Source of the DNA: Heliocidaris erythrogramma
Taxonomy: Eukaryota > Echinodermata > Echinoidea > Camarodonta > Echinometridae
NCBI GenBank assembly: GCA_025617745.1
Contig: CM046864.1
Coordinates: forward strand, 31,997,239-32,061,238
DNA: 64,000 nucleotides
Direction: 5' to 3'
In this document: piece after piece, positions 55,296 to 64,000 of the stretch
Numbering within the stretch: the first letter of the stretch is position 1
Layout of the letters: every line of letters begins with the position of its first letter
Notes under the pieces: generated by a model
Seen by the model: only the letters and a program-made list of their open reading frames with translations
Databases searched by the model: none
What the model was told of the DNA's origin: nothing
Program-made: the position numbers and the translations under genes

Positions 55296-56420
55296 ACTTG
55301 ATTGACTTTTGTTATGTATGCAGATGACACTAATCTATTTTTTTCGCATAAAAGCCTAGAAACTATATGTAATGTGATTAATTCTGAACTGGATTCATTT
55401 GCAAAATGGATTAAGGCTAACAAGTTATCACTGAATCTAGAAAAATAAAATTTCATGTTATTTAGTAATACTTTTAACGAACTACCTCATCCGATTGTCA
55501 TAGATAATATACAAATTCAGAAGGTAATTGAAACAAAATTTCTAGGCACTATAATGGATAATAAGCTGTCATGGAAGCATCAGATTGATAATGTATGTTA
55601 ATTGATATCCAGAAACATAGGTATGATTAATAAACTCAAATGGTCTTTTCCGCCAAACATACTTCTATTACTATACTCCACACTAGCTTTACCATATATA
55701 AATTATGGAATATTAGCCTGGGGAAACAGTGCGGCATGCCTGTTAGACAGAGTTTTATAAGTAATGTTAATTATCGCCACCACACTGATGGCCTTTTTTA
55801 CTCTAATAATGTACAAAAAATTTATGATATTTACTGCCTCAATCTTGCTGTACTTATGTTTCAGTATCAGGGGCGGATCTTGCTTTTTTCCAAGGGGGGG
55901 GGGGGTTGACCCAACGACGACACAAGCCGCAAAGCGGCGATGTCCGCGAGCCGCGTAGCGGCGAGTCGATTTCTTCTTCTTTTTTTTTGCTATTTTGAAC
56001 CCCCGTAAGTGATGTTTTCCTGCATGGCATCTACTAACGCCTGAGACAGAGTGCTATAGGAATATACTGTGTGGGTCTGGACACATTATGATGGCGTTTT
56101 TCTATGCACATTAATTTTTTACGTGGCAGCCCAAGGGGGGGGGGGGTTAAGCCCCCTAAACCCCCCCCCCCCCCGTAGATCCGCCACTGAGTATCATAAT
56201 CATGAATTGCCCACTGTCTTCAATAATATATTCACAGCAAATAATGAGATCCATCAATCTATATCACTTGCCAAGAACTCCTACAGCATTAACCCAGAAT
56301 ACTTTTTCATTTACAGCTCCTAAATTTTGAAATTCCCTCCCTTTAAATATACGAGACAGTTTGAGTACATTCAAACGTAAATTGAGAAAATCACTTATTG
56401 CTTTTTATGAACGTTGATGA
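55296..56420 (+). pseudogene. LINE reverse transcriptase, interrupted
   Basis: With stops and shifts it reads VMYADDTNLFF (catalytic YADD box), LDSFAKWIKANKLSLNLEK, TKFLGTIMDNKLSWKHQI, then LYSTLALPYINYGILAWGN and TDGLFYSNNVQKIYDIYC. After the inserted element come HNHELPTVFNNIFTANNE, FTAPKFWNSLP-like and SLSTFKRKLRKSLIAFYER. This is the palm-thumb half of a non-LTR retrotransposon polymerase plus its C-terminal tail. Stops at 'SST*LTF' and 'EK*NF', frameshifts and a 320-bp insertion make it dead. If repaired it would resemble the polymerase partner of the endonuclease at the right edge of the window, though I cannot show they are the same family. Confidence 0.88.
55870..56189. mobile_element. 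320-bp MITE inside the LINE
   Basis: Ends 'caggggcggatc' and 'gatccgccactg' (one mismatch). The LINE sequence 'agtat' flanks it on both sides (7 bases if 'ca' is counted with the flank), and removing the insert plus one flank restores the coding line 'MFQYHNHELP'. Contains several G/C runs and 'aagcggcgat' and 'cgtagcggcgag' words. Confidence 0.88.
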
Positions 56421-57045
56421 TTCTTGTTTACCTGTGTAGTAAAAATCTATAGACTAAATTAAACCTTCCAGATCCTCCCCCCCCCCCCCTCTTTCCTCAC
56501 CCCCTGTCACTTTGTCCTTCTTTCTTGTTCTGTCTTTTGTAAAGTTTACTCAATTGTTACTATTCCCAGCTTTTTGTGTTCACATTATTTTTCAATGCTT
56601 TTGTCTTCGATGGAAAGTGTGTTATGCCTATGATTTGTTGCTTTCCATGGTCATGTATCTGTCTTCTTCTTTTCCCCTTTTATTTCATTTGCATTTTATG
56701 CATGGTTGCCCCACGGTGTAGTTTTTTTATGTACTATATTCATGATTTATCTTTTGCCAGGGACCGGCGCTTCTACAAGCAATGCTTCTATGCTGGTCTC
56801 TGTTTTCATTCTCATTTTCATAAAATTAATCTAATGTAGTATTCACTATTGTTACTTTTCTTACTTAATGCACTTTATTTTGCTTGTAATGATCAAAAAC
56901 GTTTCTGCACTAAGTTGTGTTGTCAATTATATTGTATATTGTTAATTGCATAATACATATTGTTATATGCATGTACTTTGAAAAATGAAAAATGTAATGA
57001 AATAAAATCTAAAATCTGAAGAAAAACTGAAATCTGAATCTGAAA

Positions 57046-57392
57046 TCCTCTCCGAGGGACTTGGGGTTAATGCCTTACCAAAGGACACGAGTGCATCCTG
57101 GTTTCAAACAGGCATCCTTTTTAGGCTTTTATCTTTCTCTTCCTCCGCTTCCTCCGCTTCCTCCGCTTTTTCGCCCTCGCCTTTTTTAAGGGGTTGAATA
57201 GGGGGGCATGCCCCCCCCCCTTTGCCCGCCTGGCTAGGCCAGGGATGTATTTGTTTCATCCCCCCTCCCCGTATTGCTTCGACACAGCCGTGGGGTGTCT
57301 CCCATCCAACATTTTTTTTTTTTATTCTTTCATATTTGAGTGTTCATTGAACAATGAAAATTTATATTACAATATTTTACAAATAATCCTAA
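57046..57392. other. No gene seen
   Basis: A palindromic G/C junction 'aggggggcatgccccccc' at about 57199-57216 is the only feature of note. Confidence 0.45.
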
Positions 57393-57777
57393 CCTCTTCT
57401 ATGAATAGCGACCCTTTTGTTCGATTATGAATAGCGACCCTCTTCTTTCATTATGAATAGCGACCCTCTTCTCTGATTATGAACAGCGACCCTCTACTCC
57501 AATTATGAATAGCGACCCTCTTCTTTGATTATGAATAGCGACCTTCTTCTTCTATTATGAATAGCGACCCTCTTCTTCGATTATGAATAGCGACCCTCTT
57601 CTCCGATTATGAATAGCGACCCTCCCCTCTGATTATGAATAGCGACCCTCTTCTTCGATTATGAATAGCGACCCTCTTCTTTGATTATGAATAGCGGCCC
57701 TCTTCTCCGATTATGAATAGCGACCCTCTTCTCTGATGATGAATAGCGACCCTTACGAATATTGACCTTTATGAATA
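57393..57777. repeat. 26-bp satellite, left part
   Basis: The unit 'gattatgaatagcgaccctc' plus 'ttcttc' repeats about 14 times with point changes. Confidence 0.95.
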
Positions 57778-58192
57778 ACCCTGATAGCAGAAAGTGTTAA
57801 AATGACGTGATATTTACGTCGTGGTTTTCGTCTTTTTTACGTCCTGTAATTACGTCAATAAGACGACAACTTGCACCAACGCAAGACGTCAAGAGGACGT
57901 CTTATTTTTGACGTCATCTCTACGTCTTCATTCCTCTTCCCTGATAGCAGAAAGTGTTAAAAATGACGTGATATTTACGTCGCTTTTCGTCTTCTTTACG
58001 TCCTGTAATTACGTCAATAAGACGACAACTTGCACCAACGCAAGACGTCAACAGGACAGTTTATTTTGACGTCATCTCTACGTCTTGTACACTGTAAAAA
58101 CTAAAGTGCTACTTTTAGGTGCATGTATAGTGACTGCACCTGAAATGCTGTTTATAGCACTTGTAGTGTGCTAATTTACCAGCAAAAAAAAA

Positions 58193-58268
58193 TGTGACCG
58201 TGGCGAGCCTCGAACCAGGTTCCGCTGATTGAGAGGCGCGGACGCTACCGATGGACTAACGAATGCTT
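58193..58268 (-). repeat. tRNA-like block, left arm of inner MITE
   Basis: On the minus strand: 'ttagtccatcggtagcg' (A-box-like) and 'ggttcgaggctcg' (B-box-like) at tRNA spacing. Not a convincing full cloverleaf. Confidence 0.55.
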
Positions 58269-58357
58269 CTTGCAATCCAGTTTAGTCATGGGAGTCATGA
58301 ACTATGTGGTGTCGTAAATTCACTATGTAACAATATGATCTGCTCTAAATCGTACAA

Positions 58358-58430
58358 TGTGAGTTAGTCTAGCGGTAACGCCAGCAATTCTCGATCAGCG
58401 GACCCTGGTTCGAAGCTCGCCCAAATCATT
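58358..58430 (+). repeat. tRNA-like block, right arm of inner MITE
   Basis: 'ttagtctagcggtaacgcc' and 'ggttcgaagctcgcc'. The inverted homologue of the left block. Confidence 0.55.
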
Positions 58431-58727
58431 TTTTTTTAATGAATGTTTGGCAGTTTAAGGAGCCGGTCCAGCTCCCGTGAAAGTGCTGAAATAGCACGCT
58501 GTGCGCATTCAATAGCACTCTGAGTGCAGTCCCTATGCATGCCCTCATAAAGTGCTATATACAGCACTTCAGTTTTTACAGTGTACAGATGACGTCAAAA
58601 TAAGACGTCCTCTTGACGTCTTGCGTTGGTGCAAGTTGTTTTCTTATTGACGTAATTACAGGACGTAAAAAAGACGAAAACCACGACGTAAATATCACGT
58701 AATTTTTACCACTTTCTGCTATCAGGG

Positions 58728-59560
58728 AACGACCCTCTTTTTCCTATTATGAATAGCGACCCTGTTCTTCGATTATGAGTAGCGACCCTTATGATTAACG
58801 ACCCCGATATGGTATTATGAATAGCGACCCTTATGACTTATTATGAATAGCGACCCTCTTCTTCGATTATGATTAGCGACCCTCTACTCCGATTATGAAT
58901 AGCGACCCTCTTCTTTGATTATCAATAGCGACCCTCTTCTCTGATTATGAATAGCGACCCTCTTCTTCCATTATGAATAGCGACCCTCTTCTCCGATTAT
59001 GAATAGCGACCCTCTCCTCTAATTATGAAAAGCGACCCTCTTCTCTGATTATGAATAGCATCCCTCTTCTTCGATTATGAATAGCGACCCTCTTCTTTGA
59101 TTATGAATAGCGACCCTCTTCTCCGATTATGAATAGCGACCCTTATGAATATATTGACCTTGATGAATAACGACCCTCTTTTCCTATTATGAATAGCGAC
59201 CCTCTTCTTCGATTATGAGTAGCGACCCTTATGATTAACGACCCCGATATGGTATTATGAATAGCGACCCTGTATCTGTATTATGTATAGCGACCCTCAT
59301 GACTTATTATGAATAGCGGCCCTTATGAGTAATGACCCTTTTCTTCGATTATGAATAGCAACCCTCTTCTCCTATTATGAATAGCAATTCTTGATAATCC
59401 TGAATAATGCTCCTCATGAGTTTATGAATAGTGACCCCCTTTTCGCTTTATGAATATCGACCCTACAGGTATAGGAATTACACGTTATGATTAGCGGTCT
59501 TTATGAGCCACTGGTCCTTATGACTAGCGGTCCTTATGACTAGCGAGGTTATCCCGATTT
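58728..59560. repeat. 26-bp satellite, right part
   Basis: Same unit and orientation as the left part; degenerates after about 59380 into 'ttatgactagcggtcc' phrases. Together the two parts make roughly 40 units. Confidence 0.95.
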
Positions 59561-60531
59561 GACTGCCATATTATTGGGGACAACTCTTCATACATGTACA
59601 CACTATGCATCTTCAATTACAAAGTGAAAACAAACACATGAATATTGAACACGTAATACCTTTCTGTTTATCGAAAGACACATCAGTAGGAGCCATCCTC
59701 AATTTTTGAGACAAACCTTGTTTCCTCCACTTTGCTGTTGTGTGTAGATCCATCAATCTACTTAGCACATAATGGTTCAGCTAAATAACCTGAAGAAAAA
59801 AGAAGTTTTGCATTAAAAGATGGATATAGGCAGTGATAAAAAAAACAAGAAAAAAAAAATTAATAATTGGAAGAGATTCTAAAAAAAAATATTCCAAAAG
59901 ATATATTCTTCAGCTTTAGGAACTCTTACTTTAGGTACAGCATGTCGTTAGAAATTACAACTTCTGACACTTTTTGCAATCTTGTTTCATTGCAGTTCAT
60001 AAGTTTTATTCATTTATTTATTCATTCAAACATATTTTTACAGGGAGACATAACCAGTTGTAAGACTGTCATACATCTTGGTCCTGGTAGTAAAAACAGG
60101 AGTACCAGTATATTACATTAGAAGTGTTAAAATGGGTAGATTTAGAGACATGTACATGCTGCAGATTAGCTGGGTTGATATTTGAATATAAAAACAAAAC
60201 ATGTACGTAGGTTATCTCTGATATGACAGTCAAACAAAGAAGTTTGAGGTACACAAATCCCTAGGCACTTCTAAGGGGTCCATACTGGAGTCTATATTTG
60301 TGTACTAGTACATGTATGCATACCGGTACCAATTATCTGTACATACTTGAACATGTACATGTATAGGCCCACTAATTTTAGCCTACACATAGCAGCAGTA
60401 CTATTCCATTATATCCTCACGAGGCTCACGCATAGCCTGTCTCATACATTTAGCTCCAAATATTTTGTCTGGCTTTGTCCATGGAAAATGTACAAATTTT
60501 ACACCCCACCCACTCCTTTTCTGACATTCCT
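59561..60531. other. No gene seen
   Basis: AT-rich; nothing recognised. Confidence 0.4.
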
Positions 60532-60648
60532 AAGTGGCTTCCCGAAAGACAAGCTTGGGATGACATTAAAACCAAGGATTTTCATGCAGAATTCGTTGGT
60601 CACAACCAGCCATGCATCAGTTGTGACCATATCATGGGACCAAACCTA
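60532..60648 (+). CDS. Candidate short exon, unknown protein
   Basis: Acceptor-like 'ccttttctgacattcctaag' (ending 60531), donor-like 'ctt|gtacgt' (60649). The frame reads WLPERQAWDDIKTKDFHAE, then FVGHNQPCISCDHIMGPN, with a CISC pair. Protein-like but unsupported by neighbours, and a second frame is also open here. Confidence 0.22.
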
Positions 60649-60971
60649 CTTGTACGTCGGGCTGTATGAGTGTATGGCAAATTCACTGCTGCACTATGTA
60701 AAAACAGACAACAAAATCGCACTACCAGTAGGCAAGATTAAATTTCCTTCAATTTGCTAGATTACAATGTATTGTACCTGTTTCAGGGACTCTTCAACTC
60801 TTACTATGGCTACAAATTTCGGGTTTGAAAATTGAAAGTGAAATTTTGAATGATTATTTTCCTTTCATGTATATATATATGATTTGGACTGGAACAGTGT
60901 TTTTTCTTACTACAAGTATTTGTAATTGACATCATTCTAAGCGCTTTGGTCCTCATGGGAAATGGGCAGTA

Positions 60972-61049
60972 TAAGTAGTAGTAGTAGTAGTAGTAGTTGG
61001 AATAATACTAATAGTAATAATAGTAATAATAAAAATAATAATAATAATA
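60972..61049. repeat. (AGT)n and (AAT)n microsatellite
   Basis: 'agtagtagt' then 'aataataat' runs, directly before the short MITE-like repeat. Confidence 0.9.
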
Positions 61050-61207
61050 ACTCTTTTTCCAGCGTCAGGGGGAATCCTTTTATCTCAGCCTATTGTTAGC
61101 ATTCTCCTTAACGCACGGTTTCCTTCCCTGTAACGTCGAATTTCTATTGTGACGGAATAAACCGCATTGTTAGGATTCCCCCTAACGTAGGAAATAATGT
61201 TGTAATG

Positions 61208-61209
<2 letters not shown>
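61050..61209. repeat. Short 'cgttagggggaat' MITE-like repeat, copy 2
   Basis: About 93 percent like 11149-11317, also flanked by trinucleotide repeats. Confidence 0.85.
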
Positions 61210-61241
<32 letters not shown>

Positions 61242-61383
61242 TTTTTGCTTATAATCCACACAAAACCTATGGAATCCTATTCAACCGTTAAAGCTACGTA
61301 CAATGTACATGTATTGTGCAGTTTAAGCTTTTACATGGCAGTAGATCGAACTCTAGTAAACAGGTTAGTTGTTTAATATCAAC

Positions 61384-61560
61384 GGGGCTGTTTCATCAAA
61401 CTGTCATAACGACAAGGTCAACAACATTTTGACGTGGTCAACTTGTCCGCTTTCACAAAGCTGTCTCTGCCAAGACCAGTGACAACTTCCCTGACAAGCG
61501 TCTTGTTGGTATAGAACGGCCATTGCGAGCCAGCTTTTAGTTAGTCTATGGGCTGTGAAA
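61384..61560. repeat. Dispersed repeat, 'ggggctgtttcatcaaactg'
   Basis: Phrases such as 'cattttgacgtggtcaactt' and 'gacaacttccctgacaag' fit the 'GGGGCTGTTTCATxAA' repeat I recall from marine invertebrates. No coding. Confidence 0.45.
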
Positions 61561-61695
61561 AATGAGAAATGTAAATTAAGAGAAAACTTACTTCCTGATC
61601 TCCAAGCACATTCCTTTCTCATTGCTTTATCAAATAGTTTTATTAATGTATGTCACTAATATTGTACAGACAGACAATATGTTCTTACAGCTTCT

Positions 61696-61736
61696 TGACC
61701 TCCCCCCCCCCCCCACACACACACACACACACACTC
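61696..61736. repeat. C17 and (CA)n microsatellite
   Basis: Poly(C) followed by about eleven CA units. Confidence 0.95.
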
Positions 61737-62497
61737 ACACACTGTAAATAAATGAGCTTGATATTAAAAATACCCACTTCCATCTACCAAAGACATGAAT
61801 CAGCATTGAAAACAGAACAATTTGTAGATTTATTACAGACTCATGTTGTGAACGACAACAACTTATGTATGTACATGTACTTTCCCTATATTTTTCCAAT
61901 ATTCACGCAATGCTAATGCAATACTTTTAAATTGGGTCAGAACTCAGAAGATATCTTAATTCTTTCTCTACATTAAAGTGAACATGATTTGGGTCTTCTT
62001 TCCATCATTAGTCAGTTACGGTATCTTAATTACAAATCTATGTTGTAATCACTATGATACATGGGAAGTTCAAGTTGGCCGAATAGGTAGTGTCACTATG
62101 ATGCAGTCGCAGACAATTTGCTTCAACACACAAAAAGACTAAAATGTAATTTTTTTCAAAAATGTATTACTCCGTAGGATCTTTTTCTTTCAAGAGAACC
62201 TTTCACAGTATGCTATCTACAATATTGAGTACTGCGAAAGGGGAAAAGGTGAAAACACCAAATTAATATTTTAGTGTACAATTGCCAATTTGAGATTTGC
62301 ATACATATTAGTGATTTCATTTTTTCAAACGTCTATAGTGCCTCGTTTGGATATAGTGACCTTTTTTGCATTTAATAACCATTTAAAAAAAAGAACCTTG
62401 GTAGCGAATGGGTTTAGAAAAACTCGCTAAGCCTCGTGAGCAATCTCTATTTCTTATTGTAACGATAGGTACTTAGGTATTTAACCAATAATTTAAC

Positions 62498-62534
<37 letters not shown>

Positions 62535-63177
62535 ATCTTTCATACTTCCTTTTTTCAAAATAACATAATCTTTTCAAAATAACAAAATAATCATAATCAA
62601 ATATTTCGAGAGATAATAATCGATTTCAGGCTTCACATCGATTGTATGTCTTAGTAGGGCAGGCCTCTGATATCTGATAGTTGGTTGTTGCAATGTTTTT
62701 TTGTTTTTTTTTTTTTTTCTTCTTCTTATAATAATTGACCGGTGCAGATACTGGTAATCTATTCTGATGTATGATATATATTGTTTGTATACAGTTATCA
62801 ATAGTCATTTTAAGCTTTTCTCAACATTTTTTTACGATAATTTTTGTTGTATAATTATTATTGTGTTGTGATCAAATATTATTTTAGTTTATTTAACTTT
62901 TTGAAGAATATACTACTCAATTGTTACAATTTCGGTGCCATTCTCTGTTATGATTATTTATTGTTTTGAACCAAAAAAAAATGAAGGTCCAAATGTTAAT
63001 TAATAAGAGTAGCACCACTGACAGTTTATGTTATTAATTAACAAAAATCGTCATTCATGAGTTATTATATAATCGCAACCCGTTCGGTAATTTTTCTGTT
63101 TATATTATATAATTTAATCGCCTATTCTCGTGCAAATCATGGATTTGTTTTTTGTAATTTGAGCTAGCTAGCCAATT
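61737..63177. other. No gene; homopolymers
   Basis: T-rich runs at about 62501-62530 and 62697-62719. Nothing else. Confidence 0.5.
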
Positions 63178-63363
63178 TTGTTTGAAACTCTAATTATGTG
63201 TTCTATATCTTCCACAATCTTTATTATCTCTTCGCCCCTAGTCACATTCACACACATGTACACACACAACTCGACACATCACTACATGCACCTCTCTGCA
63301 CTTGCACGCACCAAGCACTCCAGATTCATTATATTGTACTGCATACCAATTTGTTCTTCATTC

Positions 63364-64000
63364 ATGGATATGGATGATATATTAAATGATGGACTATTTA
63401 ATTCCCAGAGCAAATACTATACTGCAAAAGAATTCATTTCTACTTTTAATTCAACAAACCAAAATGGTAAACGAATTTTTTTCAGCGTAATACACATAAA
63501 TATCCGAAGTTTGCAAAAGAACTTTGATACTTTCAATGAATTTTTATCTATATTAAATTCATTTCCTTTTTCTGTAATAGCTTTGACAGAGACATGATTA
63601 CACTCAACGACCCCTCCCATATTTGATATCGAGAATTACACATTTAACCATATAGATCGCAAAAATGGTAAGGGAGGCGGTGTGGCGTTTTATATTCACA
63701 ATAATCTGCATTATAAAGTGAGGCATGATATTATAATTAACGGCGTAGAAACCCTATTCATAGAAATTATTGACGATAACTATAAAAATAAAATAGTCGG
63801 TGTAATTTATAGACCACCAAATAACATAGCTCATATATTTTTAGATAAATTAGAATCATGTCTTGAAATCGTATCTCGAGAAAACAAAGACATTTACCTC
63901 ATGGGTGATTTTAATATAGATCTCTCTCTGCCTTACACTGCCCTTGGGCAACATTTTACTAATTTATTATTATCATTTTCTTTCAAACCTCTTATTGACA
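63364..64000 (+). pseudogene. LINE apurinic-type endonuclease, cut by window edge
   Basis: Probable start MDMDDILNDGLFNSQSKYY (63364), though the frame is open from 63178. The APE endonuclease blocks follow: HINIRSLQKNFDTFNEFL, FPFSVIALTET, GGGVAFYIHNNLHYKVRH, KIVGVIYRPPNNI and DIYLMGDFNIDLSL. These are the metal-binding and catalytic motifs (N in NIRSL, E in TET, Y in YRPP, GDFN) of CR1/Jockey-like LINE ORF2 proteins, which nick target DNA to prime reverse transcription. A TGA at 63595-63597 replaces the Trp that normally follows TET, so this copy is disabled. The reading line is otherwise open to the last base, and the polymerase would follow outside the window. Confidence 0.9.

Larger units (their letters stand above)
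55250..57045 (+). mobile_element. 5'-truncated CR1/Jockey-type LINE
   Basis: The sequence begins inside the reverse transcriptase just before the catalytic box and runs to a 3' tail of 'aaatctgaa' repeats (about 57005-57045), as expected for target-primed LINE insertion with 5' truncation. It is split by a small element at 55870-56189. Confidence 0.85.
58088..58585. mobile_element. Inner Tc1-like MITE with tRNA-like arms
   Basis: Ends 'tacactgtaaaaact' and 'agtttttacagtgta', TA on both edges, inserted inside the 949-bp element. Arms share 'aagtgct' and 'atagcact' words. Each arm carries a tRNA-like block. Confidence 0.85.
57779..58727. mobile_element. 949-bp TIR element nested in the 26-bp satellite
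   Basis: Ends 'ccctgatagcagaaagtg' and its complement. Rich in 'gacgtc' and 'tacgtc' words: two direct copies of a roughly 155-bp unit on the left (57779-57938, 57940-58087) and one inverted copy on the right (58586-58727). Flanking 'aa' is duplicated. A related satellite stretch at 59152-59180 ('gatgaataacgaccctc') shows the unoccupied site. Confidence 0.88.

Noticed and set aside
58193-58430. Functional tRNA genes
   Set aside because: A and B boxes are present but I could not pair an acceptor stem, and the two blocks are inverted copies inside a MITE.
57393-59560. 26-bp repeats, CRISPR-like spacing
   Set aside because: No separate spacer class; the whole unit repeats and drifts. No cas genes.
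61404-61622. 72-codon minus-strand Trp/Ser-rich frame
   Set aside because: Falls in a dispersed repeat and lacks any support.

Overview
This is an AT-rich, intron-bearing, repeat-packed stretch of animal nuclear DNA, most likely from an echinoderm and plausibly a sea urchin. That assignment is an inference. It rests on long foldback elements whose arms are short tandem repeats (as I recall for sea urchin TU elements), several Tc1/mariner-type and hAT/Harbinger-type elements, CR1/Jockey-type LINE pieces, a (GTCC)n-bearing terminal-inverted-repeat element, and many poly(G)/poly(C) tracts. I see no operons, bacterial signals or CRISPR.

One host gene can be assembled completely. It lies on the minus strand from 19729 to 10547, in five exons whose phases all agree, and encodes a 364-residue type II membrane protein of the DUF1647 kind. 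Its third intron (6.3 kb) is swollen by repeats, including a foldback element at 14540-17560. Other host coding traces are fragments: a GT10 fucosyltransferase C-terminus with a frameshift (36145-36473), butted against a satellite arm; two or more exons of an acidic, Ser/Asp-rich protein with a 'WLSDFQ..TTWRV' block (45457-46912); and unrecognised candidate exons at 834-1017, 9145-9338, 26421-26617, 47148-47308 and 60532-60648.

Layout: 1-6.8 kb holds old dispersed repeats and a foldback at 3318-4749. 6817-8990 is a nearly intact Tc1-like transposon. 9.6-10.4 kb is a degenerate 'aagtgccctttt' minisatellite. 10.5-19.7 kb is the DUF1647 gene. 20761-21278 and 22183-23830 are two terminal-inverted-repeat elements, the second holding a decayed LINE RT. 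25.6-31.6 kb is a segmental duplication that includes two arrays of a 52-bp palindrome-bearing minisatellite, with a Harbinger-like element between them. 31611-36146 is a foldback with two-zone satellite arms. 36489-37740 is another TIR element. 40495-42195 is a second Tc1-like transposon. 44372-53865 is a putative 9.5-kb TU-like foldback with a 7-bp target duplication, a nested 3.7-kb palindrome and captured exons. 55250-57045 is a 5'-truncated LINE interrupted by a small element. 57.4-59.5 kb is a 26-bp satellite with two nested insertions. A LINE endonuclease domain runs off the right end.

The recurring theme is foldback DNA: at least four elements have inverted arms built from short tandem repeats, each with a different unit. 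Only the DUF1647 gene and the two Tc1 transposases are close to intact coding units; the rest is mobile or decaying DNA.
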